Shown: positions 47,249-56,365 of the stretch, piece after piece
How the letters are laid out: each line of letters starts with the position of its first letter
Numbering within the stretch: the first letter of the stretch is position 1
Assembly (NCBI GenBank): GCA_022448645.1
Contig: JAKVBZ010000008.1
Coordinates: forward strand, 1 to 64,000
Length of the DNA: 64,000 nt
Origin: Pirellulaceae bacterium
Lineage (GTDB): Bacteria; Planctomycetota; Planctomycetia; Pirellulales; Pirellulaceae
Direction of reading: 5' to 3'
The notes under the pieces: generated by a model
Told to the model about the DNA's origin: nothing
Seen by the model: the letters and a program-made list of their open reading frames with translations, nothing else
The model's database searches: none
Position numbers and translations under genes: made by a program

Positions 47249-48559
47249 TTATTTTTCAGGGATGTCTTTTGACGCGATGCAAGTCAGTGAACTTCCGGTC
47301 CGAAGCACAAGCCAACGTCCATCGGCGATTGCGGCGTATACCACATTAGTGCTTTCCTGTTGTGTTTGATGGGGAATAGCGTCTTGCCAAGACGCATTCA
47401 CCATCAACTGGGAGAATTCTGGCCCCGATTTTAGAATGGTGGCTGTTCCTTTTTTTCCAAATAAAAAGATGTGTTCACCAGTGGCAATGGGGGTCGCCCA
47501 ACAGCTATTTCGAATGCGTTCAGAAAAAATTTCTTCTCCAGTCTCTAAATCCAGAGCGAATACGACTCCAGCGCGGTTGATGAAATAGGCAGTGCCGTTG
47601 TGTGCGATTGGCGAAGCAAACGAACTAGTAGCGTGCTCCGCGCGCCAAACGAAATCCACACTAAAACCGTGTGTCGGATCCGAACGAATGGCCACCAACC
47701 CATTTGAATTGGTGTGTCCAGAAGTGTCTTTTCCACGTCCAGCGGAAGCACCGATTAACAATTTTCCATTACTTACGGGTACTGGCGTGACAACCGTGTT
47801 TCCCGAGATGTCGTCGAAGCTCCATAAATTCTCACCTGAATCGGGATGTAATCCACAAAGCCGACCAGAACCACTCAGGACTAGGTGAGATTCTTTTCCC
47901 GCTTCAATTAACCGAGGACTAGACCAACTGGTCCCTTCAAGTCCATCAACCATCCACTTATTTTTTCCATCCTTTTTTTGTACCGCGAGTACATAAGGAT
48001 TATTGTTGCGCTCAATCCAGATGTAGGCATGCGTTTCGTTTTGTTCGACAGAGGCGCCCAAACCATGCCTACTTTCTATCGGACCATATTCGGCCACCAG
48101 ATTTCGTTGCCAGCGAATCTTTCCATCGTGTGTAAGCGCCAAAAGGTTTCCACCTTCAAAAAAACATATCAATCCCTCATTGTCAGCGGTCGGAGTCGGA
48201 GCCGCTCGACTGACGTAACCATTGTTTTGCGTCGGAGAAGCATTCAACATGTCGTACTGCCATAACTTTAAACCGTCGTGCAAACGAAAGGCAGTGACGT
48301 GATATGAATCCTTGTTAGGGCCACTTACGGAAGTTACATAAAGTTGACCTTCCCAGGTTATCGGACTGGACTGGCCATAACCTTCAATCGAGGATGACCA
48401 AGCGACGTCATCTGCTGACCAAGGTGTCAATAATGCGACATCTGTCCGCGACAGTAGTCCGCCATTTTGAAATGAAGGCGAGTTTGCTTCTGTCGCAATC
48501 GGCGCATACAAGATACACACGCTGAACAGAAAAAATCGACATGTTCTGGGCATGATCAT
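47249..48559 (-). CDS. Secreted PQQ-type beta-propeller protein
   Basis: 436 residues. Signal peptide FFLFSVCILYAPIATEANS. Repeated blades of the PQQ/BamB type: GLKLWQYDMLNAS, GKIRWQRNLVAEYGP, DGKNKWMVDGLEG, SGENLWSFDDISGN, FALDLETGEEIFSERIRN. These are common in planctomycete periplasmic proteins and BamB-like scaffolds. There is no sign of a dehydrogenase active site. Converges with clpC; first in a row of minus-strand surface and exported genes. Confidence 0.82.
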   Translation of the reverse strand: MIMPRTCRFFLFSVCILYAPIATEANSPSFQNGGLLSRTDVALLTPWSADDVAWSSSIEGYGQSSPITWEGQLYVTSVSGPNKDSYHVTAFRLHDGLKLWQYDMLNASPTQNNGYVSRAAPTPTADNEGLICFFEGGNLLALTHDGKIRWQRNLVAEYGPIESRHGLGASVEQNETHAYIWIERNNNPYVLAVQKKDGKNKWMVDGLEGTSWSSPRLIEAGKESHLVLSGSGRLCGLHPDSGENLWSFDDISGNTVVTPVPVSNGKLLIGASAGRGKDTSGHTNSNGLVAIRSDPTHGFSVDFVWRAEHATSSFASPIAHNGTAYFINRAGVVFALDLETGEEIFSERIRNSCWATPIATGEHIFLFGKKGTATILKSGPEFSQLMVNASWQDAIPHQTQQESTNVVYAAIADGRWLVLRTGSSLTCIASKDIPEK

Positions 48560-48665
48560 CGAACCTATGAATCTTTCACCTAAAAAGTAACCATCCTTAT
48601 ATAACTAGTAAGTGAATGCGATGAAGACAGCAAGTGTAAAGATGAAATTACGATGCTGAAACGAA

Positions 48666-49418
48666 CTATTCGCAATCTGGTGGTACACCCATGCGTTCAA
48701 GATGGAGAATCCGGAGCTTGCATCGTTCAACACGTTGCTGGTCTTTGACGGAGGCATACAATTCGGCCACACGCTGTAAACACTTAGAGCAAGAAATAGA
48801 ATCTATCTGGCAAGCGGTGAGGTCTCGCACGTGATCTAGTGCCTCCTGAGGACGATTATGTTGCAATAACAACGCCACCAAGCCAATGCGAAAGTAGACG
48901 CACTGAGGGTCGAGTGAGATAGCGCGGCGCACCAATGACTCGACAACTTTCGGCGAATAACCACTTCGCTTTGCGTAATAGCCCATATCGTAGTAGGCCT
49001 GGGAAAGCTGAGGATCGTGTTCCACGGCACGACGACAGGCTTTCATCGCCAATACCGGTTGCTTGACCGCGTCGAGAGCCGTTGCAACTTGTAAAAGCAG
49101 TTCGTTCGGAACGTTCGAATCGCTAATCAACGTCAGAAGCAAATCACGTGAAAGTTCTTGTTTGCCGATTTGTCCGTAGCCGTAAGCCAAACCAAGGCGC
49201 GATAGAGAACTTAGTGGGATTAATAATGAAGCGTGTTCTAAGGATGACACCGAACTCTCGAAATCGCTAAGCTGATGCTGAGCCAATCCAAGCAATTCCC
49301 ACGCTAGACCGTTATCTACGTTCTTGTCATCGGCCAGAAATTGTTGTGCGATCCGGACGACAAGTCCCATATCCCCACTGTCGTAGGCTTCTTCGATATC
49401 CGTATTACTAAGGCACAT
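48666..49418 (-). CDS. TPR-repeat protein
   Basis: 250 residues, no signal peptide. Consecutive TPR-like helical pairs: WELLGLAQHQLSDFESSVSSLEHA, AMKACRRAVEHDPQLSQAYYDMGYYAKRSG, VVESLVRRAISLDPQCVYFRIGL, LQRVAELYASVKDQQRVERCK. Likely a cytosolic scaffold. Sits between the propeller and Kelch genes on the same strand; its partner is unknown. Confidence 0.8.
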   Translation of the reverse strand: MCLSNTDIEEAYDSGDMGLVVRIAQQFLADDKNVDNGLAWELLGLAQHQLSDFESSVSSLEHASLLIPLSSLSRLGLAYGYGQIGKQELSRDLLLTLISDSNVPNELLLQVATALDAVKQPVLAMKACRRAVEHDPQLSQAYYDMGYYAKRSGYSPKVVESLVRRAISLDPQCVYFRIGLVALLLQHNRPQEALDHVRDLTACQIDSISCSKCLQRVAELYASVKDQQRVERCKLRILHLERMGVPPDCE

Positions 49419-49477
49419 TGAACATCTCCATTAGTGTCCGCCAAGTCTTAATAGGTATTCCATTTCTGTGAGTGGTT

Positions 49478-51145
49478 CTACCTCGTGACCAGGGTGAGTA
49501 GTTCGCTGTCCGCAAGGTGTCCTCTTTTCATCGATGCACCGCCAACGATCAACAACTCTTTGTTACTTGCTGGCAAGATACGATGAAAGAAGCGTGCTGT
49601 CTTCAAATGCCCTGCAACCGACCAACGCGTGTGGTCAGCGCCGAGACGGTAGACAACACCGGCAATTCCCGATGCATAAATGGCTCCATCTAAGTTCCAT
49701 GCTGAAATCCCAAAGCCGTGAATCTTGTCACCAGGGAATTCTGGTCCGACTGACCAAACTTGGCTTACTGGGTCAAATATATCGATACGCCCTGTGACTT
49801 TAGAGTTGTCGGTCATTCCGCCTACCACCAAGAGTTTGCCGTCTAAATGACATGCTGCTAAAGCGCGACGTAAGAATGGTGGCTTGGGAAGAGGTTTCCA
49901 CTTGGCTTCCTGGCCGTTAAGCCCAAAAGCCCACGCGGTCGGGTGCCACTCTCCGTGCCCAGGACCCTCCAATTCCCAACCGCCGACTACGTATAGTGTA
50001 TCTCCGATCACCACAGCATCGTGTGACGAACGTGGTTCTGGAAGCGGTGGTAAGTCGGTCCATGTCTTCAAGGTTGGATCGAATCGGGAAAAATCACAGA
50101 CCGAATGTAGGTCCTCATCTTCGTCAGCTGGATTCCGGGCGTTCATTCCACCAACACGATATACATAGTCACCGTGAGCTACTAAAGGCAGACCCTGTAG
50201 CGGAACTTCCATCGGTAACTCTTCCCACGTATTGTTTCCATCGAGCTTGATGCGGAGAAATCTGGGCGACAAGTTGTCACGTGAATGCTCATGGGCCATT
50301 CCGGTGTGCCCACTGTAAACATATACCCAACCTTGATGGACAACGGCACCAAAACTGGCAACTGGTTCAGGAAGGTTGGGTAGCATTGCTGCAACAGCAA
50401 CATTGCTCGTGGCATCATCGGAGCGACTGACTTGGTTAGCGATGCCCGTGTTGATGGTCAGGGTTGAGTAATACGTTGCACTACCATACTCCTGGCCGTT
50501 CAATTCGCCACTGTCAGCTGAGTTCTTGCGAAAGGTGTAGAATCCAAGCGTACCTGTCTTTTCCACCTCAAATAGGGTCCGTCCATGCTTGTCGGTTACT
50601 TGGTTTATTGAATCAGTACCTACTCGAGTCAGTGTGACAACTGCGTTAGACAGTGGTTCGCCTTGCCACAGCACCAAGCACTCGACGCCCTTCTCTGTAG
50701 CCTTGGGAATGATCTGCAACTTCATTTTCAACGACGGTTCAAATTGATTCCAACGAGTAGGAGATTTGCAATGAACATGTTTGGCGCAATACGTGAGCAA
50801 TGTGCCGCGGTAGACACCATACCGCTGCGTCGTTTCCAGTATAAAGTCATCGTTTTGTGAAGATATCGCTCGTAGCCCAACAAAATCATCCGTTTCTACC
50901 TTTGCGGTTTCGATTTCAGAATGGCTTTGTTCATTTCGCAGAAAAATAGTTGCTTCCTGAATACTATCTGGCAGATGGTAGTCTCGTTCCTCGGGCGCTT
51001 CACCAAAGAAGAGAACGATCTCCGTAGATTTGCCATCACTGGCTGCGTCCAACCACAAGAAGTGCGCCTGAACGTGACTCGCAACGAAGAGCAATGCGAC
51101 AGGCAAAACCAGTGTCACACCTAATGAATAGCTTTTCCTTTTCAT
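49478..51145 (-). CDS. Secreted Kelch-propeller protein with DUF4198-like N-terminus
   Basis: 555 residues from the ATG at 51145 (GGAG 6 nt upstream). Signal peptide ending HVQAHFLW. Residues ~30-240 resemble the DUF4198/nickel-uptake-type domain that begins AHFLWLD and ends in a short Ig-like segment (VECLVLWQGEPLSNAVVTLTR). The rest is a Kelch propeller (VVHQGWVYVYSGHTG, SSHDAVVIGDTLYVVGGW, LDGKLLVVGGMTDN, KELLIVGGASM). Directly follows a small lipoprotein-like gene. Probably periplasmic, perhaps cell-surface binding. Confidence 0.82.
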   Translation of the reverse strand: MKRKSYSLGVTLVLPVALLFVASHVQAHFLWLDAASDGKSTEIVLFFGEAPEERDYHLPDSIQEATIFLRNEQSHSEIETAKVETDDFVGLRAISSQNDDFILETTQRYGVYRGTLLTYCAKHVHCKSPTRWNQFEPSLKMKLQIIPKATEKGVECLVLWQGEPLSNAVVTLTRVGTDSINQVTDKHGRTLFEVEKTGTLGFYTFRKNSADSGELNGQEYGSATYYSTLTINTGIANQVSRSDDATSNVAVAAMLPNLPEPVASFGAVVHQGWVYVYSGHTGMAHEHSRDNLSPRFLRIKLDGNNTWEELPMEVPLQGLPLVAHGDYVYRVGGMNARNPADEDEDLHSVCDFSRFDPTLKTWTDLPPLPEPRSSHDAVVIGDTLYVVGGWELEGPGHGEWHPTAWAFGLNGQEAKWKPLPKPPFLRRALAACHLDGKLLVVGGMTDNSKVTGRIDIFDPVSQVWSVGPEFPGDKIHGFGISAWNLDGAIYASGIAGVVYRLGADHTRWSVAGHLKTARFFHRILPASNKELLIVGGASMKRGHLADSELLTLVTR

Positions 51146-51159
51146 GTTCTTCTCCACAA

Positions 51160-51642
51160 TTATTGAATGGTGACCAATTGGAAATGGAATTGATTGATTT
51201 GTTCAACAGAAGTCGTCACCGATAGTGTTGTGAATTCGTTATAAATGGAGGGAATCACGGAGGTGGAAACGTTCCGAGGCGATGTAGGCCAAACCTCAAC
51301 TTTATGTACTCCCACTCCTGGCCCCTTTTCGGTTGCAATACGAAAAGCACCGTCCGTGATTTGACCGACACTCATAGGTAAATTTGCCGCGGGTTCCGGC
51401 AAAAACACAATGTACCCCTCGTGGAGAGGTGCTCCATCAAGTGTGACGCTCCCCGTGACAGGAACCCGATCATTTGATGAGAGCTGACATCCCATCTGGA
51501 GAATGACTAGCGGTATCAGCTCGCTAGCCACCCACAAAAACCTGACAGCGGGTAGCACAGAGCGGGCTGAAGGCTGCTGGCGAAAACGTCGCACTGCAAC
51601 ACATGTTTGGTTGACACTGAAATTCAATTCAATTCGCCCCAT
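51160..51642 (-). CDS. Putative lipoprotein with transthyretin/CarboxypepD-like fold
   Basis: 160 residues from the ATG at 51642; a TTG at 51681 overlaps the DUF1559 stop and is an alternative. The hydrophobic segment LIPLVILQMGCQLSSND ends in a lipobox-like QMGC, but the N-region before it is long. The mature part opens with VPVTGSVTLDGAPLHEGYIVF, the short Ig-like module found in many planctomycete lipoproteins located next to DUF1559 genes. Stop 14 bp before the Kelch gene, so the three genes are probably one operon. Confidence 0.68.
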   Translation of the reverse strand: MGRIELNFSVNQTCVAVRRFRQQPSARSVLPAVRFLWVASELIPLVILQMGCQLSSNDRVPVTGSVTLDGAPLHEGYIVFLPEPAANLPMSVGQITDGAFRIATEKGPGVGVHKVEVWPTSPRNVSTSVIPSIYNEFTTLSVTTSVEQINQFHFQLVTIQ

Positions 51643-51670
51643 GATTCTTTTGCATTTGAAAATGAACGAT

Positions 51671-52624
51671 CTATCGTTCAATCACGTCTTCGCCAGCGCG
51701 CGTGACAAGTGCTCGCAAAGCTTCGTAGTCAACGTTTTCTTCTACAAAATGTACTGATCCGTCCAAAAACACAAATTGAACACCGGCAGGATGGTCACTA
51801 CGAAAAACACGTAGCGCACGATTGTCATTGGAAGTCTCATCATCATTGAACAGTCGAATCATCCCCCCAGACGATTCGTAGAATTCCCATTCGATGTGGC
51901 CCCAAGCGAAAGCCCAGTAGCCTTCCGCCCATACCTGGTCACCGAACTTGGGATTTCCTAGCTTGGCGGCGCAATCTGTCCAGATAAGGCCTTCATGTCC
52001 GTAATTGATTTCGCCCACCAAGAACGTGTGGCTTGTTCCGTCTCGGATGTCCGAGAACTGCAGGTCGTAGACCCTGCCGTTTGACGGTAAATTCCCAAAG
52101 GCGCCATCAAGGTCGTCCCACGTGTTGTACGAGGTGCGGGTTGAGATAATGTAGCTTGAAGGTGCTAATGTTTCTCCACAAGAAAAATCGGGCACGGACC
52201 GCGGAAGCACCATGGTCGGACATAGATAGGTGGAAATGTTTTCACTAGTGACTGGTGTGTTGTCGGGGTGATCCGCCGATTTTTTCGTATCAAGAGCGTC
52301 AAATTTATTGTGCTGCTCAAGATAGGGAAGCAACAGGAGAAACGTGCTGCCCAGGTTCGTGAAAGGGGAATCTCCTATCTTAGGAGGTGGCAAATGTTTG
52401 TTGGTGCTCTCAAAGTGATGAACAGCAAGACCTATTTGTTTGAGATGGTTCGCACATTGCATCCGTCGCGCCGCCTCCCGTGCGGAATGAACTGCCGGAA
52501 GCAGTAGCGAAATCAAAATAGCGATTAACGTAATCACAATCAACAATTCGACGAGCGTGAAACCAACCGATAAAATGCCGTTAAAGACATGTTTGTTTGT
52601 CCGGTCCAAACGGCGTTTATGCAT
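51671..52624 (-). CDS. DUF1559 protein with type IV pilin-like N-terminus
   Basis: 317 residues. The prepilin cleavage/methylation motif is [24 protein letters not shown], followed by the DUF1559 start ([27 protein letters not shown]) and C-terminal block ([21 protein letters not shown]). The family is massively expanded in planctomycetes. The proteins are probably exported by a type II secretion-like machine and may form pseudopili. It overlaps the potential start of the next gene, supporting an operon with the lipoprotein and Kelch genes. Confidence 0.92.
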   Translation of the reverse strand: MHKRRLDRTNKHVFNGILSVGFTLVELLIVITLIAILISLLLPAVHSAREAARRMQCANHLKQIGLAVHHFESTNKHLPPPKIGDSPFTNLGSTFLLLLPYLEQHNKFDALDTKKSADHPDNTPVTSENISTYLCPTMVLPRSVPDFSCGETLAPSSYIISTRTSYNTWDDLDGAFGNLPSNGRVYDLQFSDIRDGTSHTFLVGEINYGHEGLIWTDCAAKLGNPKFGDQVWAEGYWAFAWGHIEWEFYESSGGMIRLFNDDETSNDNRALRVFRSDHPAGVQFVFLDGSVHFVEENVDYEALRALVTRAGEDVIER

Positions 52625-52655
52625 TTTGTTCTTGCCGATGAAAAGATAGCTGCGT

Positions 52656-53945
52656 CTAACTGTTTGCTGATTGGTTTATTTGCTGTAGCGGACGCTGAAA
52701 GACGAGCCAACCGATTAGCAGAGCTACGAATGTGTAGCCGACACTAAATGGCTCTGGCACGCTTAAATGTTGTTCCATACCGTATCCAGTCGCAGCAAAA
52801 TTGGACGCAAGTAGATCGAAATCTGTGATATCAATGTCATCGTCGCCGTCAAAATTACCATGGAACCACGGCACGACTGAACCTGCTCCGGAAGGAGAAA
52901 AGTTGGAGGCTAAGGCATTAAAATCTGTGATGTCTACATCACAGTCGTGGTCCGCGTCACCGGGATGTACGATCTTGTACTCGATATCCAGTTTGGCTGC
53001 CGATACAATTCCACTCGATACGAACGGATGTTCCTTGGCATAAAACTTTGGGAACGGATTGAAACCGCCACCCGCGTGAAAACCTGAAACGTCGTGCATG
53101 GATGTTAAGAATACACCGAGTTGGCCAAGGCTAAGCTGATTTTGAAAGTGCCACAGCACCTCCGATTGGGATAGATTAACATCAAAGTGAAACACAGAGT
53201 TTGCCGGTACATTATCACCGGGGTTGAGCCCCAACACGGTTCCGATAGCCAATGGTTCGGGGTCCCAAGCAGGTCGAATGATTGATTGCAACTCCCATTC
53301 TTCAGTCGTCCCGTTGTAAGTGTATGCACCGACTCCGGTCGGACTATTAAATACATTTCCAAGAGTACCTGTTCCTTGTCCGTCATCACCTAAGGGAAAG
53401 ATGTTGGTAGTGCGCTCTTGCGGAATGTTGCCCATCGCGAAAAGAGCAGTAGACTCTTCAAATGCGGGTATTTGTCCATCGTTTTGGCCAAATCCGAGCT
53501 GCTCATAATCATTCTTAAATCCGACGCCGAATAGTTCGATCGGGCGGCCTATGTCGTCTGACTGCTTGATCATGTCTGTGACCGTATCGGGTGTGGGGTC
53601 ATATACGATCGAGAAATCGGGGGTGATCGTCGCGGAAATCTGGATGCTGGTCAGTTTGTACTGTCCCGGCAAAACCTGTGGTATTTTCGAAGATGTATCG
53701 AAACCTACTAGCATAGAGCCACTTCGAGACGGACCGATTGCCCGATAGTCGGTACCTGGACCTCCGAACGCAGTAAAGAGGGAAGGATCCGATTTCCTGC
53801 CAGGGGAAACTTGTCCTTGATGGAACCATCTGTCGAGGTCAGGTTCCTCGAACATGGCTGTTTCTCCGAACAGCGTGGCAACGGATGTGAACAAGAAGAG
53901 AAATAAAAAAAACGGCAACCATGCGTAAATCGCGAGTCGTTTCAT
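52656..53945 (-). CDS. Dockerin-like PEP-CTERM surface protein
   Basis: 429 residues from ATG at 53945 (GGAG 6 nt upstream; the frame extends 15 codons further). Signal peptide [19 protein letters not shown]. The central ~300 residues have no known domain. Two Asp-rich calcium loops follow ([20 protein letters not shown] and [19 protein letters not shown]) like those in the gene at the left edge. The C-terminus is a PEP-CTERM signal: VPEPFSVG, a hydrophobic helix, then a weak basic end. Processed by an exosortase-type system elsewhere in the genome. Confidence 0.85.
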   Translation of the reverse strand: MKRLAIYAWLPFFLFLFLFTSVATLFGETAMFEEPDLDRWFHQGQVSPGRKSDPSLFTAFGGPGTDYRAIGPSRSGSMLVGFDTSSKIPQVLPGQYKLTSIQISATITPDFSIVYDPTPDTVTDMIKQSDDIGRPIELFGVGFKNDYEQLGFGQNDGQIPAFEESTALFAMGNIPQERTTNIFPLGDDGQGTGTLGNVFNSPTGVGAYTYNGTTEEWELQSIIRPAWDPEPLAIGTVLGLNPGDNVPANSVFHFDVNLSQSEVLWHFQNQLSLGQLGVFLTSMHDVSGFHAGGGFNPFPKFYAKEHPFVSSGIVSAAKLDIEYKIVHPGDADHDCDVDITDFNALASNFSPSGAGSVVPWFHGNFDGDDDIDITDFDLLASNFAATGYGMEQHLSVPEPFSVGYTFVALLIGWLVFQRPLQQINQSANS

Positions 53946-54195
53946 CGTGGGCTCCACCAACGAGGATTTGAGAAATTCCCCCTCGGACACTGCGAGGCTT
54001 GTTGGGGAATACCTGGCTGGCGTTGATTCGCTGGCGGGGTGGCCTGCAATTGCGATGCAGTCTCATCTAATGCTGATTTTCAAGCATCAACGATCGTGTG
54101 TCAACCGGGTGTCTGATGAGGTTTTGTCTTGCTATAAAGGCAAACAAGGCAGTAAACCAGAGAGCGACATTTCGTTTTTTTCTCGGATTGATGCC

Positions 54196-54223
54196 TTGAC
54201 AGTATTTTTTTCTGCGGTAAAAT
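54196..54223 (+). promoter_or_regulatory. Near-consensus sigma-70 promoter
   Basis: TTGACA at 54196-54201 (6/6), a 16-nt spacer, and TAAAAT at 54218-54223 (5/6). The predicted start, near 54230, falls directly before a palindrome. It drives the PEP-CTERM gene at 54644 through a ~410-nt leader. Confidence 0.7.
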
Positions 54224-54232
54224 CGTTTCATA

Positions 54233-54251
54233 GTTGAGATTTAATCTCAAC
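54233..54251. promoter_or_regulatory. Palindromic operator-like site
   Basis: GTTGAGATT T AATCTCAAC: 9-bp perfect half-sites around one base. It covers about +3 to +21 of the predicted transcript, a typical position for repressor binding. As RNA its loop would be very tight, favouring a DNA-level role. Confidence 0.6.
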
Positions 54252-54284
54252 AAATTGATCTCCCTTAAGTTGTTTCAAATTGTT

Positions 54285-54369
54285 CTGGCAAGCTCGCCAG
54301 CTCTACCCTTTTCAAAAGGGGTGCCAGCTATGCTCGCCTAGCGGCGGACTTCCGTCGCAAGGAAGCTGG
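54285..54369 (+). ncRNA. Structured 5' leader, candidate cis-regulatory RNA
   Basis: Hairpins in order: CTGGC/GCCAG (54285-54300), CCCTTT/AAAGGG (54306-54320), CGCC/GGCG (54335-54346), CTTCC/GGAAG (54349-54365). AGCTGG at 54364-54369 can pair with the second GCCAGCT (54323-54329), or with the earlier copy at 54296-54302, but not while the CTTCC/GGAAG stem is formed. The competing pairings suggest a switch. I recognise no known riboswitch class. Confidence 0.4.
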
Positions 54370-54643
54370 TACGAAAACGCCCTTGAAGGTGCTGGAGTTG
54401 TATCATCGAGCATTTTCTGTCGGAGAATTTCGCCACTTTCTAGATGTTGGGGACGTGGTCTGTGTAGAACTTGCACATCCAACCACCGCTCAACGTCTAA
54501 AGTGTTACGATTCTTCTCTTTTTCGGGTTGGCGTTCTTGTTGTCAGCACGTTCGGTCGTTTCTTCCATCTGTTGGTCTGTCATTACATGACTTGGCGTAA
54601 CCAAATGAGCAAACCGACATACACAAAAAAAGAGAAGGTTATA

Positions 54644-55318
54644 ATGATGAAGTTCTCATACACACACTTGGTATTACTTTCTGTTTGCTTTTTGCCACTC
54701 ATAGCAACACAGGCGATGGGAGTTAGTCCTTTTAGCGAAGGCTTTGACAACAATAGTTCGAATTGGTTGGACGTCGCCAGCCAACCGCTGGACTATTTCA
54801 ACACAGATGGCAACCCTAACGGTTACGTCTCAGACACTATCTCGGTAGACGAAAACACTGGAACCGTTTTTCGTGGTCACAACCTTTTCGACGCGAGTAA
54901 CGATGCATTCGTAGGTGACTGGCAAGCTGCTGGTATACATACGTTTTCGTTCGACATACGTCATAATCACTCCGACCCGATCAGTTTTTTTGCACGTATC
55001 GCCACTTCCGGAAACTTCCCAGCCCATACAGCACAGAACTCTAACCTCGTTAATCCAAATGCTTGGACAACCGTAAGTTTCGATGTACGTCAAGGCAGTT
55101 CCGAGATCGCGCCGGAGTTCGGCAGCTATGCAATGACGTTTGGTAGTGTTGGTAACATTCAGATCGGTCCTGGTATCGCAAACAATTTCCCGACCCAAAC
55201 CATAACTTTTGATGTGGACAACATTTCCATCGTACCTGAACCAACGGCCCTGCTTATGGTTGCTCTTGGACTGCTTTCCATCTTCAGCGTTCGCGGTCAT
55301 CGATCGTATAACAATTAG
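54644..55318 (+). CDS. PEP-CTERM surface protein
   Basis: 224 residues from ATG at 54644 or 54647 (AAGG upstream). The frame is open to 54383, but the signal peptide begins here (MKFSYTHLVLLSVCFLPLIATQAMG). The mature part looks like a beta-sandwich of the kind seen in PEP-CTERM proteins (FSEGFDNNSSNWLD, TVFRGHNLF, TFSFDIRHNHSDPISFFARI, ITFDVDNISIVPEP). The C-terminal anchor is VPEPTALLMVALGLLSIF then RGHR. It has the most elaborate upstream control region of any gene here and faces the dockerin/PEP-CTERM gene on the other strand. Confidence 0.82.
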   Translation: MMKFSYTHLVLLSVCFLPLIATQAMGVSPFSEGFDNNSSNWLDVASQPLDYFNTDGNPNGYVSDTISVDENTGTVFRGHNLFDASNDAFVGDWQAAGIHTFSFDIRHNHSDPISFFARIATSGNFPAHTAQNSNLVNPNAWTTVSFDVRQGSSEIAPEFGSYAMTFGSVGNIQIGPGIANNFPTQTITFDVDNISIVPEPTALLMVALGLLSIFSVRGHRSYNN

Positions 55319-55466
55319 AGCATCTGAGCGGGGGGCTGCAGTATCATCACAGCTAGTGCGTTGAGCCTTTCGTGGTGTGGTATCGATTTGTTGGTTGATT
55401 CGATTGCAAATCGTTATACATCAGCGTGTGGAGTATCGTTCAACACATCGAAGCAGATGCTGTGAG

Positions 55467-55499
55467 GTTTTCGCCAATGGCATGCCCATTGGCGAAAAC
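55467..55499. terminator. 14-bp perfect hairpin, possible bidirectional terminator
   Basis: GTTTTCGCCAATGG (55467-55480) pairs with CCATTGGCGAAAAC (55486-55499) around CATGC. It lies between the ends of a plus-strand and a minus-strand gene. The Ts and As are inside the stem, so termination is plausible but not textbook. Confidence 0.5.
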
Positions 55500-55590
55500 T
55501 CATGCTTGGTTGTCTCGAAATACAAATCATTAGGTGGACGACCATTACTTCCTAGCGACCAGATGCATCCACAATTGCTCACGTGAGCAA

Positions 55591-56082
55591 TTATCTCGTC
55601 GCCTTATCGATGGCTATTGCGAAACGGTCCAGTGATTTGGCGAGTGCTTCACAACGAACAGCAACGTCTACGTGCATGGCCTTTGCTTTTCCTGGCAATT
55701 CGTCTTGACCGCTCTTTTGTGTGTCGTGACCTTGGTGTTCTGGCATCTCATTGTCTCTACATTTAAGCCAGTGTTCGGCAAGTTCCATGTATACGACCTT
55801 GGGCCTGTGAGCTAATTCTTCGGTGGAAATGCACTGCACGATGTGCCGGGCATCCTCATCTAAAGCGCCCTGCGAGACTGCCTGTCTGAGTAGCTCTCCG
55901 GCTTTGTCGAGTGGTCGACGCCAGTGTTGAGCACGTTTCGCCGGCGGCATGTCCCGTAGAACTCGAATGTCCGAAGCAAGCTGGCGTAATTCTTGAGCGA
56001 TGGATGACAGTTGCATACTTGCTGGTCGGTTAGAAGGGAATAGTTCAGGCAGTGGACGAAGTACCACTCGGTCCTTCGACAC
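55591..56082 (-). CDS. Helical cytosolic protein, unknown function
   Basis: 163 residues, no signal peptide. Strongly helical with heptad-like stretches (SSIAQELRQLASDIRVLRDM, CEALAKSLDRFAIAIDKATR). Charged and rich in His in the centre. No family recognised. Its 5' end faces the Mla operon. Confidence 0.65.
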   Translation of the reverse strand: MSKDRVVLRPLPELFPSNRPASMQLSSIAQELRQLASDIRVLRDMPPAKRAQHWRRPLDKAGELLRQAVSQGALDEDARHIVQCISTEELAHRPKVVYMELAEHWLKCRDNEMPEHQGHDTQKSGQDELPGKAKAMHVDVAVRCEALAKSLDRFAIAIDKATR

Positions 56083-56365
56083 TTACTCTCGCTGTTATTG
56101 TTTTATACAAGAATGCTAGCATCTGGGACACATATTTCCCCATCCAGTATCTTGTTCAATCTGTCCCATTTCTTTCACAGCCTGCTGTGTTACAGATCCT
56201 CTCCGTTTACTAATCGCGCATCTTAGGCTAGTCGGAGATGTTCTCTCAAGTCTCCCAGACAGTACGACGAAAAAAGAAGCGATACGGCAGGGTCGCGCTG
56301 CGCCCTGACATTTCGACTGACAGCGTTGCCGTCGTGAATCACGTAAAAGGCTAGGTCCAACCACA

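Noticed and set aside
54341..54365. Minus-strand resemblance to the GACGGAAGT core of glnA-type (glutamine) riboswitches
   Set aside because: Only a short match, on the strand opposite to the gene, without the remaining conserved elements.
54383..54643. In-frame upstream extension of the PEP-CTERM gene
   Set aside because: A clear signal peptide begins at 54644/54647 with a ribosome site; the extension overlaps the structured leader.
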